The notes under the pieces: generated by a model | Databases searched by the model: none | What the model saw: only the letters and a program-made list of their open reading frames with translations | What the model was told of the DNA's origin: nothing | Shown: positions 1-9,120 of the stretch, piece after piece | Position numbering within the stretch: position 1 is the stretch's first letter | How the letters are laid out: each line of letters starts with the position of its first letter | Position numbers and translations under genes: made by a program | DNA from: Deltaproteobacteria bacterium IMCC39524 | GTDB lineage: Bacteria > Desulfobacterota > Desulfuromonadia > Desulfuromonadales > BM103 | Direction of reading: 5' to 3' | Assembly (NCBI GenBank): GCA_029667085.1 | Contig: JARUHJ010000001.1 | Span: 992,001-1,056,000, forward strand | Length of the DNA stretch: 64,000 nucleotides

Positions 1-351
1 GCGGACCTTTTCGACGACTTCAAAGGCATACAGCCCTTCGAGAGCAACATCGACAATGGCGACCTGAGGGCGCATGGCGTCCATGGCGGCAAGAACTTCG
101 ACGCCATTATGCCCAAGTGCAGCCTCATAGCCGGCATCCTCAACGAGACTGCGGATTGTGCCACAAATTTCGCTGTCGCTATGAGCGATCATGACCCTGA
201 CCTGCTTTGCTGCTTTAGATCGTTGAGTGTGGGGCAACTCCACCTTGAAGGGGCTACGACAACGAGCACAACGCATAGTAACCCGCTTTCCGGCCAGTTT
301 TTCACGATCAAGACGGAACCGGGCAGCACATGCTGGGCATTTAACAATCAT
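1..351 (-). CDS. Zinc-ribbon plus receiver-domain response regulator (partial, C-terminus off the left edge)
   Basis: Reading leftward from the ATG at 351, the frame is open for 117 codons to the window edge. Residues 1-38 form an MJ0042-type zinc ribbon with CxxC pairs at 5-8 and 28-31. A receiver-like domain begins near residue 51, with the probable phospho-acceptor D101 in the motif AIVDVAL. The usual acidic pair after the first strand is weakened to SD (about 59-60). The start is supported by GAGG about 7 bases upstream. It is the last visible gene of the chemosensory cluster, so a CheY-like output role is likely, but the target is unknown and the end of the protein is missing. Confidence 0.75.
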   Translation of the reverse strand, partial: MIVKCPACAARFRLDREKLAGKRVTMRCARCRSPFKVELPHTQRSKAAKQVRVMIAHSDSEICGTIRSLVEDAGYEAALGHNGVEVLAAMDAMRPQVAIVDVALEGLYAFEVVEKVR

Positions 352-370
352 CAAAAAACCTCTATAGGGA

Positions 371-414
371 GACAGGGCATCTCAGAATCTGCTCTACCTG
401 AGACGCGCCCTGTC
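371..414 (-). other. Strong intergenic hairpin inside the chemosensory operon
   Basis: GACAGGGC at 371-378 pairs with GCCCTGTC at 407-414, and CTCAG/CTGAG extends the stem inward. It lies between the cheW stop (420) and the next start (351). No T-run follows on the minus strand, so it is more likely an mRNA stability or processing element than a full terminator. Confidence 0.45.
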
Positions 415-419
415 AAATA

Positions 420-932
420 TTAATCGTGAGTCAACTTACGCAGTTCTATTTTTTCTTCCGAGGAAAGGACTTTTTCCAGATCAACCAACATTATCAGGTC
501 ATCATCACGACGTGCGACACCAAGGAAATAGTCAGCCTGCGCTCCTTGGATGAACTGTGGGGAAGGTGCAATTTCTTTACGGGTAAAGCGTTTCACCTCT
601 TTCACTTCATCAACCAGCAACCCGATATTTCTTTTGGAAAGAGAGCAGATGACGATACGATTCTTGCGGGTATCTTCATCGATGGGCTGGTCGAATCGCT
701 TGCGCATATCTGCGACAGGGATCACGGAACCACGCAGATTGATAACTCCTTCGATAAAGGAAGGCGCTTTTGGAACAGGCGTCAACTTCTGCGGCCGGAT
801 GATCTCCTTGATCCTCATGATATCCAGTGCATAGAGTTCGGACCCCACCCTGAAGCAGGCGAGCTGAACCTCTTGAAGCATCTCTTTGCCTTCGTTCTCC
901 GTCAAGGCTTTTTTAGATGTATAGGTAGACAT
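420..932 (-). CDS. cheW: CheW-family coupling protein
   Basis: A single CheW domain of about 170 residues, expected to link receptors to the CheA kinase at the membrane. Family features visible are the N-terminal strand CFRVGSELYALDIMRIKEI, the motif VINLRGSVIPVADMRKRF and the late strand GLLVDEVKEVKRF. I use the ATG at 932, four bases after the stop of the upstream receiver gene, which suggests translational coupling. A TTG at 944 would add four residues and overlap that gene; neither start has a strong ribosome site. It is shorter than the other CheW in this operon, which has a long N-terminal extension. Confidence 0.88.
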   Translation of the reverse strand: MSTYTSKKALTENEGKEMLQEVQLACFRVGSELYALDIMRIKEIIRPQKLTPVPKAPSFIEGVINLRGSVIPVADMRKRFDQPIDEDTRKNRIVICSLSKRNIGLLVDEVKEVKRFTRKEIAPSPQFIQGAQADYFLGVARRDDDLIMLVDLEKVLSSEEKIELRKLTHD

Positions 933-936
933 AATA

Positions 937-1305
937 TCAGGCAATAAATCTCTGGATCGTCTCGATCACCATCGCCGATTTGAAAGGCTTGGTAATATAC
1001 CAGTCAGCACCAACCTGCTCACCACGGGCCATATCCTCACGACTCTTTTTTGCCGTCAGCATAACCACCGGAATGTGCTTGGTTTCATCGTCATTCTTAA
1101 TGCGACGACAAACTTCAAAACCATCAATCTCTGGCAACATGATGTCGAGAAGGATCAAATCAGGTTTGACCTGACCAACGGCGTCCAATGCCGCCTGGCC
1201 ATCTCCCACACCGTGGACCTCATAGCCCTTGGAGGTCAGCAGGATGCTCTCAAGTTTGAGCAAGCTCTCTTCATCCTCAACAATCAGAATTTTTTTCTTT
1301 GTCAC
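937..1305 (-). CDS. Single-domain response regulator (CheY-like)
   Basis: A 122-residue stand-alone receiver. The acidic pocket is E10/D11, the phospho-acceptor is D54 in LLDIMLPEIDG, the switch threonine lies in MLTAKK, and the conserved lysine is in ITKPFK. The start is GTG at 1305 with AAAGGAG upstream. It sits between two cheW genes and is a likely phosphotransfer target of the CheA encoded upstream in the operon. There is no output domain, so it must act by protein contact. Confidence 0.88.
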   Translation of the reverse strand: MTKKKILIVEDEESLLKLESILLTSKGYEVHGVGDGQAALDAVGQVKPDLILLDIMLPEIDGFEVCRRIKNDDETKHIPVVMLTAKKSREDMARGEQVGADWYITKPFKSAMVIETIQRFIA

Positions 1306-1325
1306 AAACAGCTCCTTTCGCCGCG

Positions 1326-2054
1326 TTAAAGAGACGCAACATCGAGTACACTTTCAATATTGAGCAAAATAATCATACGCCCCTGATATCGGCCAAGGCC
1401 GCTCACCATTTCGCGATCGAGGCCGGACAGAACGCCCGGAGGGGGCTCAACCTCGTCATCGATGAGGTTAACCACCTGGTTAATACTGTCGACCAGCAGG
1501 CCCACAGAGACATCCTCATGTTGACAAACCACGATACGCGTTGTTGGCATGAACTCCGAGACGCCAAGACTCAGACGACAAAGCAGGTCAAAAACCGGCA
1601 CAACGACACCACGCAAAGAGATAATTCCGAGGATAAACCCGGGAGACCTTGGAATGTCTGTAAACTCTCTAACTTTGATTATCTCGCTTATTTGCTTGAT
1701 GTCCAGTGCGTATTCTTCATCACCGAGGTTGAAAGCGAGATACTGACGACTGGCTTGCTCTCTGGCATCAGCGGGAGACTCAATAATATCATCAGAAGGC
1801 CCATCTATTGACAGTGCAAACTCTTCAGTCGCAGCGAAGAGCAAGTCCAGGCGGCTCGGCCCGTCAGAAGAGCTATCGGGGGCATCGCCAAACGACAACT
1901 CGGTACCGACAGCGTCGGCAACACCTTCACCAGGATCTGACAGATCAAACGCTTCAGCTTCCGGATGAGCCTCTTCCTGTGGAACAGGATCAGCAACGCG
2001 CTCATCAGCCTTCTTCTGCGCCTTGGCTTTTTTACGAATCTTTGCAATATCCAT
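1326..2054 (-). CDS. CheW-like coupling protein with long acidic N-terminal extension
   Basis: The C-terminal part, from about residue 103, is a CheW domain (QYLAFNLGDEEYALDIKQI, ISLRGVVVPVFDL, VGLLVDSINQVV). The first ~100 residues are low-complexity: a basic start (KIRKKAKAQKK) followed by an acidic, proline- and serine-rich stretch that looks disordered. Typical CheW proteins are about 150-170 residues, so the extension is unusual and may tether the coupler to another partner. It lies 80 bases downstream of the ATPase gene and just upstream of the 937-1305 receiver. Confidence 0.82.
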   Translation of the reverse strand: MDIAKIRKKAKAQKKADERVADPVPQEEAHPEAEAFDLSDPGEGVADAVGTELSFGDAPDSSSDGPSRLDLLFAATEEFALSIDGPSDDIIESPADAREQASRQYLAFNLGDEEYALDIKQISEIIKVREFTDIPRSPGFILGIISLRGVVVPVFDLLCRLSLGVSEFMPTTRIVVCQHEDVSVGLLVDSINQVVNLIDDEVEPPPGVLSGLDREMVSGLGRYQGRMIILLNIESVLDVASL

Positions 2055-2134
2055 AACTTTATCCGCCGCACCTGTTGAGAAAAGTCGGCCATGAGCTCTC
2101 TATTCCCAATAATTAACGTTTCCCGGACTACCCT

Positions 2135-2944
2135 TTATTCCCAGTTGCCAGCGAGCTCCAACATAACCGCGTCGACAACGTTCTGTTCGATGCGCGCTTC
2201 TCCGCGGCCGAAGCATTCAAGCAAAGCCAAAGAAGCCGCGTGATTGATCATGCGCGGAGTTCCCTTTGAATAAGAGTAAACCGCAGCCACAGCTTCCTCG
2301 CTGAAGAGTCCGGGTCGGCCTCCGGCCTTAACCACTCTGAAATCAAGGTATTCAGAGGTCTCGGCCTGACTGAGGGGCGTCAGCTCAAACTGCATACCTA
2401 TTCTCTGTCGCAACGGCTCGTAAGCACGATGCCTGAGGCGCTGTTTCAACTCTGGCTGGCCCATGAGAACGATACTGATCAAGTTACGATCATCAAGCTG
2501 GAAATTGGTCAGCAGCCTGATCTCGTCAAATGTTTCCTTATGCGGAACCAGCTGTGCCTCGTCAATGACCACGACCGGCGTCATGTCATTTTCATAATAC
2601 TCAAAGAGGATCTTGCCGATCTGCTCAAGGAGATCGACCTTAAAACGAGCCGGCTCCGTCACTCCAAGGTGGCGGGCCAGGCTGCTCAGAAACTCGAGAG
2701 GGGTCAGCCTCGGATTGATCAGACAGACCACTTTGAAAGAATCATCAAGAGCATCCATCAAGGCACGTGACAAGGTCGTCTTGCCACAGCCGATTTCACC
2801 GGTCAGCAAGACCAGGTCACGCTCTTCTACCGCATACTGCATGCGGGCCAGAGCTTCGCGGTGGCCCTTACTCAGGAACAGGAAACGCGGATCCGGTGTC
2901 TTGCTGAAGGGCCTCTCCTGCAGGCCGAAATAAGCCTCATACAT
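2135..2944 (-). CDS. ExeA/MshM-like AAA ATPase
   Basis: A 269-residue ATPase that starts with the family hallmark YFGLQERPFSKTPDP. Walker A is GEIGCGKTTLSR, Walker B is VVVIDEAQL, and a sensor region includes LLTNFQLDD and LMGQPEL. This is the AAA domain of ExeA/GspA proteins that help assemble secretion or pilus machinery in the inner membrane, but the C-terminal transmembrane and peptidoglycan-binding parts of full ExeA are absent. Its ATG overlaps the cheA stop by eight bases, so the two are co-translated. An ExeA-like ATPase within a chemosensory operon hints at control of an envelope machine such as type IV pili; that is inference. Confidence 0.85.
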   Translation of the reverse strand: MYEAYFGLQERPFSKTPDPRFLFLSKGHREALARMQYAVEERDLVLLTGEIGCGKTTLSRALMDALDDSFKVVCLINPRLTPLEFLSSLARHLGVTEPARFKVDLLEQIGKILFEYYENDMTPVVVIDEAQLVPHKETFDEIRLLTNFQLDDRNLISIVLMGQPELKQRLRHRAYEPLRQRIGMQFELTPLSQAETSEYLDFRVVKAGGRPGLFSEEAVAAVYSYSKGTPRMINHAASLALLECFGRGEARIEQNVVDAVMLELAGNWE

Positions 2945-5009
2945 TTAAGGAAGACTCACCCCGCAAGGCTTCAGTCATGAGCCCGGCGACATCAAGAACC
3001 AGGATGGTTTTCTGGTTCCCTAGCTCAGCAGCCCCTGCAATACCCTGGACAAAACTCAGCGCTTTACCCAGAGACTTGATGACGACATCCTGTTGCCCCA
3101 GCAGCTCATCAACAACAAAGCCCATGCGCTTTTCTGCAAGGCCGACGACAGCCACAAAAAGCCGCTTTTCGTCTGGCCTCTCCTCTGAACCCAGGTCAAA
3201 CACCTGGTCAAGTCGGAGCAGAGGAACCGTGCTTTTGCGCAACTCGATCACTTCCCGCTTCTCTACCGTCTGGATCACATCGGTGTCAATCATCAGCGTC
3301 TCGAGAACCGAGTTGATCGGAATCGCGTAGGTTTTATCGCCCACCTGAACTATCAGCGCCTTGATGATCGCCAGGGTGATCGGCAAGGTGATAATCATGC
3401 TGCTGCCCTGCCCCCGGGTGCTCTTGACTTCGATCATGCCGGAAAGCGCCGCAATATTGTTCTTGACGACATCCATACCGACGCCACGACCGGAGAGGTC
3501 ACTGACCTCGTCACGGGTTGAGAAACCCGGCATGAAGAGAAGATCGTAAATTTCTTCTTCGTTTAAGTTGTGCCCTTCAGTGATCAAGCCTTTTTCAACG
3601 GCCTTGCGATGAACGCCCTCGGCATCAATGCCGCGGCCGTCATCATGAACCTCGATGACAACATGGTTACCTTTTTGGGAGGCCCAGAGTTGCACCTGAC
3701 CTTTCTCAGGTTTGCCGACCTGACGACGCTCCTCAGGTGTTTCGAGGCCATGGTCAATCGCATTGCGAATGATGTGCATGAGCGGATCAGAGACGTCTTC
3801 AATAATCAGCTTGTCGAGCTCTGTGTCGGCGCCACGAATCTCCAGATCAACTTTCTTGCCCTGCTCGTTAGAAACGCGACGGACAATCCGGGTCATCTTG
3901 TCAAACAACTGTCCAACCGGCACCATGCGAACGTCCATGACACCCTTTTGCAGTTCGTGGAGGCGACGTTCCAGAATGCGTGTCGCTTTGGCAAGCTCCG
4001 TTGCAAGCTCCTTATCTGCCGAAACTTTAATACGATCACCGATATTGGAGATCGAGCTCTTGGAGAGGACCAGTTCACCGACGATATTCATCAGCAGGTC
4101 AAGCTTGTCGATGTCGACCCTGACAGTTCTGCTGATCGAACGCATGGAACTACCGCCATCAGCTTCTTCGACAGCCGCAGGCAAACGTTCCGCAGAAACA
4201 ACGACTGCATCATGAGCAGCATCAGGCTCTTCAAGTACAAAGTTTTCCGATTCCATCGTGACTTCAACCTGGCCGTAGGTGCTTATATCAAGCCCTTCTC
4301 GACTCAACAGAAGTTCGATGTCAGCACGGTTCAGGTCGCTTCCGAAAAGAATCTGGAAGGCGATTTTCTCGCCGATCTCTCCGGCAGAGGGCAAAGTACT
4401 GACGACCTCACCCTGCTGCTTCAGCTGCTCGGTGATTTCGGCCAGCTCCTGATCAAAACTGGACAGATCGAAATCCATGCGCAGAAGATGGACAGCCCGG
4501 CCTTTGCGAATATTTTCAAGCAGACGATGCTCTTCGTATTCGGTCAGGACATTCAGTATGCCCGGGTCGATGTCCAGGCCAGCCAGTGGGTCCTCAGCAG
4601 AGGGCGCCTCACCTTCAGCAGCCTGGTCGATCTGCGCAAGGATCGGCCCCAGATCGAGAGTGAAGTTTTCATCGTTGCTTTTGCCGTCGATCAGTTGGAT
4701 CAGGACATCGAGAGAGCTGAACAGAGTATCAACAAGGCGTTGCGTGAAAGGGACCTTGCCTAGACGCAGTCCATCGAGGAGGTTTTCCATCGCATGAGAC
4801 AACGCCGAAAGGTCATCAAAACCGAACATGCCGGCGAGGCCCTTGATCGAATGAGCTCCGCGAAAGATGCCGTTGAGGACATCAGGGTCACAATCGCCGG
4901 TCTCAACCGCATCAGCCAGCTTAACCAGGTCGAAGTTGAGCGCCCCGATGATTTCCTCAGTTTCGCTGATAAAATCTTTAAGCGCCTGTGAAGAGCTTGT
5001 ATCAGACAA
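2937..5009 (-). CDS. cheA: Chemotaxis-type histidine kinase CheA
   Basis: About 690 residues with the full CheA layout. The Hpt domain has the phospho-histidine in GAHSIKG (about residue 53). A poorly conserved middle region follows, then the dimerisation segment (DKLDLLMNIVGELV), an HATPase domain with N-box HIIRNAIDHGLE and G-box GRGVGMDVV, and a C-terminal CheW-like domain. It phosphorylates the CheY-like proteins of this cluster. I choose the TTG at 5009 because GAGGAG lies six bases upstream and it starts just after the cheY stop. A GTG at 5036 would overlap cheY by 17 bases and lacks such a site. Confidence 0.92.
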   Translation of the reverse strand: MSDTSSSQALKDFISETEEIIGALNFDLVKLADAVETGDCDPDVLNGIFRGAHSIKGLAGMFGFDDLSALSHAMENLLDGLRLGKVPFTQRLVDTLFSSLDVLIQLIDGKSNDENFTLDLGPILAQIDQAAEGEAPSAEDPLAGLDIDPGILNVLTEYEEHRLLENIRKGRAVHLLRMDFDLSSFDQELAEITEQLKQQGEVVSTLPSAGEIGEKIAFQILFGSDLNRADIELLLSREGLDISTYGQVEVTMESENFVLEEPDAAHDAVVVSAERLPAAVEEADGGSSMRSISRTVRVDIDKLDLLMNIVGELVLSKSSISNIGDRIKVSADKELATELAKATRILERRLHELQKGVMDVRMVPVGQLFDKMTRIVRRVSNEQGKKVDLEIRGADTELDKLIIEDVSDPLMHIIRNAIDHGLETPEERRQVGKPEKGQVQLWASQKGNHVVIEVHDDGRGIDAEGVHRKAVEKGLITEGHNLNEEEIYDLLFMPGFSTRDEVSDLSGRGVGMDVVKNNIAALSGMIEVKSTRGQGSSMIITLPITLAIIKALIVQVGDKTYAIPINSVLETLMIDTDVIQTVEKREVIELRKSTVPLLRLDQVFDLGSEERPDEKRLFVAVVGLAEKRMGFVVDELLGQQDVVIKSLGKALSFVQGIAGAAELGNQKTILVLDVAGLMTEALRGESSLNV

Positions 5010-5019
5010 GGCGTTCTCC

Positions 5020-5388
5020 TCAGGCCAGGTATTCACGGATCAGCTGCTGCAACTGATCCGGGGCGAAAGGTTTGACAAGATAAGCATTCGCACCGAGAGC
5101 CATGCCTTTTTCCCGATCACGCTCGCTGCTTTCGGTGCTGATGATAAAGAGAGGGGTTTCCTTGTAATTTTCATTGTTGCGGATGAAACTGACCAGTTCC
5201 AGACCGTTGATATCGGGCATATTGATGTCGGTAATGATCAGGTCGACCTTCTCACGAGGCAGAATCCGCAAGGCTTCAAAGCCGTTTGCAGCCTCCACGG
5301 TGTCGTAGTCGCCCATCGCCGCGATCGTCGAGACAATCAGCGAACGCATGGTCAGCGAGTCTTCAGCTATCAGAATTTTCTTACTCAC
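5020..5388 (-). CDS. cheY: CheY-like response regulator
   Basis: A 122-residue receiver: acidic pair E9/D10, phospho-acceptor D54 in IITDINMPDING, switch Ser/Thr in FIISTESS and lysine in LVKPFAPDQL. The sequence SLTMRSLIVS after the first strand is characteristic of CheY. It starts with GTG behind AAGGAG. As the gene directly upstream of cheA it is the best candidate for the main phosphate acceptor. Confidence 0.92.
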   Translation of the reverse strand: MSKKILIAEDSLTMRSLIVSTIAAMGDYDTVEAANGFEALRILPREKVDLIITDINMPDINGLELVSFIRNNENYKETPLFIISTESSERDREKGMALGANAYLVKPFAPDQLQQLIREYLA

Positions 5389-5410
5389 CGCAAAAACTCC
5401 TTAAATTCAA

Positions 5411-5465
5411 TCCCCAGCTCCCAGCTCTTTGCTTTCAGCCCCCATTCACCAGCCCCCAGCCTCCG
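5411..5465. repeat. CCCAGC-rich intergenic word repeat
   Basis: Short gap carrying the repeated word CCCAGCTCCCAG / CCAGCCCCCAGCC. A reverse-complement relative (GGGGCTGGGGACTGGGG) lies at 29563-29592, so this appears to be a dispersed low-complexity element rather than part of a gene. Confidence 0.5.
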
Positions 5466-5468
5466 CCT

Positions 5469-7148
5469 CTATCCCTTACTCATGCGTCTCTCAAGGAGAG
5501 CCTTCTCCATAGCCAACCCCGCTTGAGAAAGGAAAATCTCCAGGGACTCCGTATCACCGATCGGCTTTTCGTCGGGTAGATTATCACCATACAGCACTGC
5601 GACCACCCGACCTTCGCTGACCAGTGGTCCGACAAACACCTCACCAGGCCACTGCCCGCCGAGTTGTTCGAAGAAATAATTGTTCCACTCTGATTTTTTT
5701 GCTGCAGTCCGATAAGGAGCAAAGGATTGCAACGCATCTTCAAAAATGTGATCTTCCTCCTTGGGAAGCTTGACATTACGGACCCGGACGTCTGCAGAAT
5801 TGCCGTTCAGTTCAATCCCAAACTGACCAAGACCGACAACCTCCTCATCCTTGACCAGCAGAATCACGGCTCGATTCATCAGCTCACTGGCAAAGCGCAA
5901 AATCAGCAGGATAATGCCGCCGCCGAGAGAAGGATTATTCAATTCCTGCAGCATACCACGCAGAAGATGCAGCCCCGGAGACTGTTGAGAGGTCTGTTCA
6001 GGAGCGCCGGTCGCCACCTCACCCATTTCTCTGAGCAGCTCAGCACCAATATTATAAAGACCGTCGGCTTTTTCAGGCTCTTCAGCCGAGGCTTCGCTAA
6101 GAGCAATGATCGCATCAACCAAAGCAATCAAGCCAGCGCGGCCACGCTCAGCCAGTACGTCATCTTTCTTCGGCTTGGGGAAAAGAGTCGGCACGCCAAA
6201 GTTACGTACGCTCTGTTCCGCCTCACGGTTTGGATGGTCTGACATGACCAGCACCTGAAAATCAGGATACTGGGCACGAACCTCTTCGAGCAACTCCAGG
6301 CCACCAAGCACCCCACTGCCGTCTCGACGTGGCATGATCAGATCAATCACCAGGGTTGTCGTTGCGGGATCCGCTTGCGAAACAGCCTCGAGAAAAGAGT
6401 TGTAATTGGTAAAGACGTGAACATGCGACTTACGTTCCTGCAGCAGGCTGGCAATCTTCTCAGCAGTTCCATGATCATCATCGACAACGATGAATTTGCG
6501 CGGTGGTTTAGTTGCTGTGGCCGCGGCGTCAGGGCCCTCAGCAGAGGCCTTAACTGGCACCTCACCCTTGACTTCTGCCAACAGTTGGTCAATATCGATC
6601 AGAGATTCGCCCCGCTCGTCGACATCTTCACCACGATGGCGCTTCTCATCGAGGATTCGGCTACCTTCCATAGCCAGCCATTGCGGGTTGAGCCCGCTGT
6701 CCAGCATGAACTGCAAAGGGTTCAGAGTCGTGGAGGCAAGTTCTCCGGGATCACCGAGTTCAAAAGAAAAAGCCCCTTCATCCCAACTGAAGAAGCTATA
6801 AACAATCTTTTCAACCTGCTCACGAACAACCGTATCAATCGCCTCGCGATCCACACCAAAATCACTGACAAGGATATCGCCGATACGGCGACCATCATCA
6901 CGTTCGTGCTGGATGACCAGTGCCTTCTTGAGGGTCCCGATGTCGACCATGCCGGCACGTATGACCAGGTCTCCAATATTCTCAGGAAAGGTGGATGCAC
7001 TGGCACGTATGACCTGGCCGTCGTGAAAGATAACCCGACCGTCGCGGTCAAGGCTGTTCAACTGCAGCACACCAGACTTACGGCTCAGGCTGACGATCTG
7101 GAGGATTTCCCCCAAGCCAAGATCTTCTAGGTTACCAACAAGACTCAT
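5469..7148 (-). CDS. DUF4388 - receiver - GAF-like signalling protein
   Basis: 559 residues. The N-terminus (GNLEDLGLGEILQIVSLSRK, about 1-190) matches the DUF4388/PATAN-like module common in delta-proteobacterial regulators. A linker leads to a receiver domain (about 215-335) with acidic VVDDDHG and phospho-Asp in LVIDLIMPRRDG. The last ~200 residues look like a GAF-type sensory fold (ILLVKDEEVVGLGQFGIEL, VFVGPLVSEGRVVAVLYGD). It is the first gene of the chemosensory operon. No DNA-binding or enzymatic output domain is seen, so it probably works through protein contacts. DUF4388 function is not established. Confidence 0.82.
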   Translation of the reverse strand: MSLVGNLEDLGLGEILQIVSLSRKSGVLQLNSLDRDGRVIFHDGQVIRASASTFPENIGDLVIRAGMVDIGTLKKALVIQHERDDGRRIGDILVSDFGVDREAIDTVVREQVEKIVYSFFSWDEGAFSFELGDPGELASTTLNPLQFMLDSGLNPQWLAMEGSRILDEKRHRGEDVDERGESLIDIDQLLAEVKGEVPVKASAEGPDAAATATKPPRKFIVVDDDHGTAEKIASLLQERKSHVHVFTNYNSFLEAVSQADPATTTLVIDLIMPRRDGSGVLGGLELLEEVRAQYPDFQVLVMSDHPNREAEQSVRNFGVPTLFPKPKKDDVLAERGRAGLIALVDAIIALSEASAEEPEKADGLYNIGAELLREMGEVATGAPEQTSQQSPGLHLLRGMLQELNNPSLGGGIILLILRFASELMNRAVILLVKDEEVVGLGQFGIELNGNSADVRVRNVKLPKEEDHIFEDALQSFAPYRTAAKKSEWNNYFFEQLGGQWPGEVFVGPLVSEGRVVAVLYGDNLPDEKPIGDTESLEIFLSQAGLAMEKALLERRMSKG

Positions 7149-7555
7149 AAGCTCTTCACATCAAGATGATTCAGACAGATAAGAACCATCCCGAAGTGAA
7201 GCGATAAGGCAACACGGCCACGAGGGAGAGTTCAAGTTTAATCATTCACGTAACAATCGGAAATTAAACAGAAATAAATATACTTCATGAGGGAGGACAA
7301 GTAAAGGAGGTTTTGTGCCTGAGGATAGAGACAAATCAAGTAATTATAGGGACATAATGGTTCCACATTGTGTCCCCGGGATTACGCCCATGTCTTCATG
7401 AAACCTAACACCAAAACCGGCGGTTCATGTACCGCCAGACGACCAATAATAAAAGGGGACACGCAGGGAAAACTATTATGTTCCCTTTCAATGACCACAC
7501 TCCGGGCTCCGGGTTTTAGGTTTTGCGCCACACGCCACGAACCACGCGCCGCAAG
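7149..7555. other. Intergenic region upstream of the chemosensory operon
   Basis: 407 bases without a convincing gene. AT-rich sequence at 7230-7290 could hold the promoter of the operon starting at 7148, but no clear -35/-10 pair stands out. At 7303-7400 a perfect AAAGGAGG precedes a GTG and a 28-codon frame, probably a gene remnant. It runs into REP-like words (GGGACA...GTGTCCCC, 7349-7378) and a GGCGGTTCATGTACCGCC hairpin (7419-7436). The end (7524-7558) is a CACGCCACG-type word repeat abutting der. Confidence 0.5.
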
Positions 7556-8869
7556 CTACCGTTCCCGATCCGTAAACTTCAAGCGAATCGGACAGGCAAC
7601 AAAACCAAACGCCTCGCGGATGCAGTTCATCAGGTAGCGTTCGTAAGAGAAGTGGACGCCTTCAGCCTTGTTAACAAAGACCAGAAAGGTCGGTGGGCGA
7701 ACGGCGGTCTGGGTCATGTAGAAGAATTTCAGGCGCTGGCCGCGATACATAGGCGGCTGGTGGTTATACTCGGCGTCTTTGAGGACTTTATTCAGCGCCG
7801 AGGTGGTCACTTTACGGTTGAACTCGTCATTCACCATCTCAACGTCAGCCATAATCTTGTTGATGCGTTGACCGGTCAAAGCTGAAACGAAGTGAATCGG
7901 GCTGTCCGGCAGGAAACGAAAAGCAGCGCGCACATCCTTAATGTACTCGCTCATGGTTTTGTTGTCTTTTTTCAGCAAATCCCACTTATTGACCACGATG
8001 ATAATGGCCCGACCACGCTCGTGCGCATAGCCGGCAATCGTCAGGTCCTGATCGGTAATACCCTCTTCCGCATCGACAACGATCAGAGCAATGTGGCAGC
8101 GGTCCAAGGCCTTGAGAGCCTGGATCACCGAGTACTTTTCAAGCTTTTGCGAGACTCTACCTTTGCGCCGGATGCCGGCGGTATCGATCAGCACATAGCG
8201 CCGTTCATTGTAGGCAAAAACCGTGTCAACACTATCGCGGGTCGTGCCTGCCGTCGGGTTGGCGACCACGCGTTCATAGCCGAGCAGACGATTAACAAGA
8301 GACGATTTGCCGACATTCGGGCGACCGACGATCGCCATACGGGTTTCAGTCCCTTCATCGTCCTTCTCAGACGGTTCCGGCATCAGGGCAAGAAGCTCCT
8401 GAACCAGGTCATTCGTACCGATGCGATGTTCTGCGGCTATCGGGTGAATCGCATCAACCCCCAGAGCATAGAACTCGCCCAGGTAAGCCTCCTGGGCAGG
8501 ACCATCCATCTTGTTGACGACAAAGAGGACAGGTTTATCCACCTGGCGCAGCATATGCGCGACCTCTTCATCAGCGGGATTCAAACCCTCACGACCATCC
8601 ATGAGAAAGATGATGATATCGGCCTCTTCGATAGCCAACTGAGACTGCTCGCGCATCTGCGCCAGCAGACGCTCGCTGCTGACCGGCTCAAAGCCACCGG
8701 TGTCGATCAAAGTAAAACGTTTCGCAAAGCGATCCACATCCGCATAGTTGCGGTCGCGGGTCACCCCCGGGAAATCCTCGACAATGGCCTGACGCCTGCC
8801 AATAATCCGGTTAAAAAGAGTCGACTTACCCACATTGGGACGTCCGACGATTGCAACAAGGGAACTCAT
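7556..8869 (-). CDS. der: Ribosome assembly GTPase Der (EngA)
   Basis: A tandem GTPase needed for 50S subunit maturation. The first G domain has Walker [19 protein letters not shown] and NKMDG; the second has [22 protein letters not shown] and NKWDLL. A KH-like C-terminal domain ends in [10 protein letters not shown] start at the ATG at 8869 (437 residues, the usual Der length), which follows GGAGATAAAACC. An upstream in-frame ATG at 8989 would add 40 residues resembling no Der and reading into repeat sequence. Confidence 0.96.
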   Translation of the reverse strand: MSSLVAIVGRPNVGKSTLFNRIIGRRQAIVEDFPGVTRDRNYADVDRFAKRFTLIDTGGFEPVSSERLLAQMREQSQLAIEEADIIIFLMDGREGLNPADEEVAHMLRQVDKPVLFVVNKMDGPAQEAYLGEFYALGVDAIHPIAAEHRIGTNDLVQELLALMPEPSEKDDEGTETRMAIVGRPNVGKSSLVNRLLGYERVVANPTAGTTRDSVDTVFAYNERRYVLIDTAGIRRKGRVSQKLEKYSVIQALKALDRCHIALIVVDAEEGITDQDLTIAGYAHERGRAIIIVVNKWDLLKKDNKTMSEYIKDVRAAFRFLPDSPIHFVSALTGQRINKIMADVEMVNDEFNRKVTTSALNKVLKDAEYNHQPPMYRGQRLKFFYMTQTAVRPPTFLVFVNKAEGVHFSYERYLMNCIREAFGFVACPIRLKFTDRER

Positions 8870-8950
8870 GGTTTTATCTCCGCAGACAGGCTGCCGGAAG
8901 AAAGTTAACAGTGATTTGCGATATAAATCTATACAACAAAATAAACAATT

Positions 8951-9047
8951 CAGCCGCAGATAAAATCGGATAACGTCTGATGGTTGCAAACTTCAAACTT
9001 TGTACCTTTGAAGCTATCAGATTCTATCAGATTTTATCTGCGGCCAA
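8951..9047. repeat. Family B inverted repeat (CCGCAGATAAAATC type)
   Basis: Left arm 8951-8983 (CAGCCGCAGATAAAATCGG...GTCTGATGG) and right arm 9014-9047 (TATCAGATTCTATCAG...ATCTGCGGCC) are imperfect inverted repeats around a ~30-base spacer. Each arm repeats a TCTGAT-like word. It lies upstream of der and downstream of the epimerase's end. Confidence 0.75.
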
Positions 9048-9120
9048 CAACCAGCCTTGGACTTTAACCAAATACGCTTCCTTCAGTTAACCCTGACCCT
9101 CCGGGGTAGAAGCTCTTGAT

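Noticed and set aside
3570-4763. 397-residue plus-strand frame opposite cheA
   Set aside because: Shadow of cheA: no start signal, and the minus frame shows all CheA motifs.
7303-7400. Perfect AAAGGAGG followed by a GTG and a 28-codon frame
   Set aside because: The frame quickly enters REP-like repeat words and matches nothing known; most likely a remnant.
7892-8908. 338-residue plus-strand frame opposite der
   Set aside because: Antisense shadow of a conserved GTPase gene.
8870-8989. 40-residue N-terminal extension of Der
   Set aside because: Der proteins begin at the first G domain; the strong ribosome site is at 8869 and the extension reads into repeat-flanking sequence.
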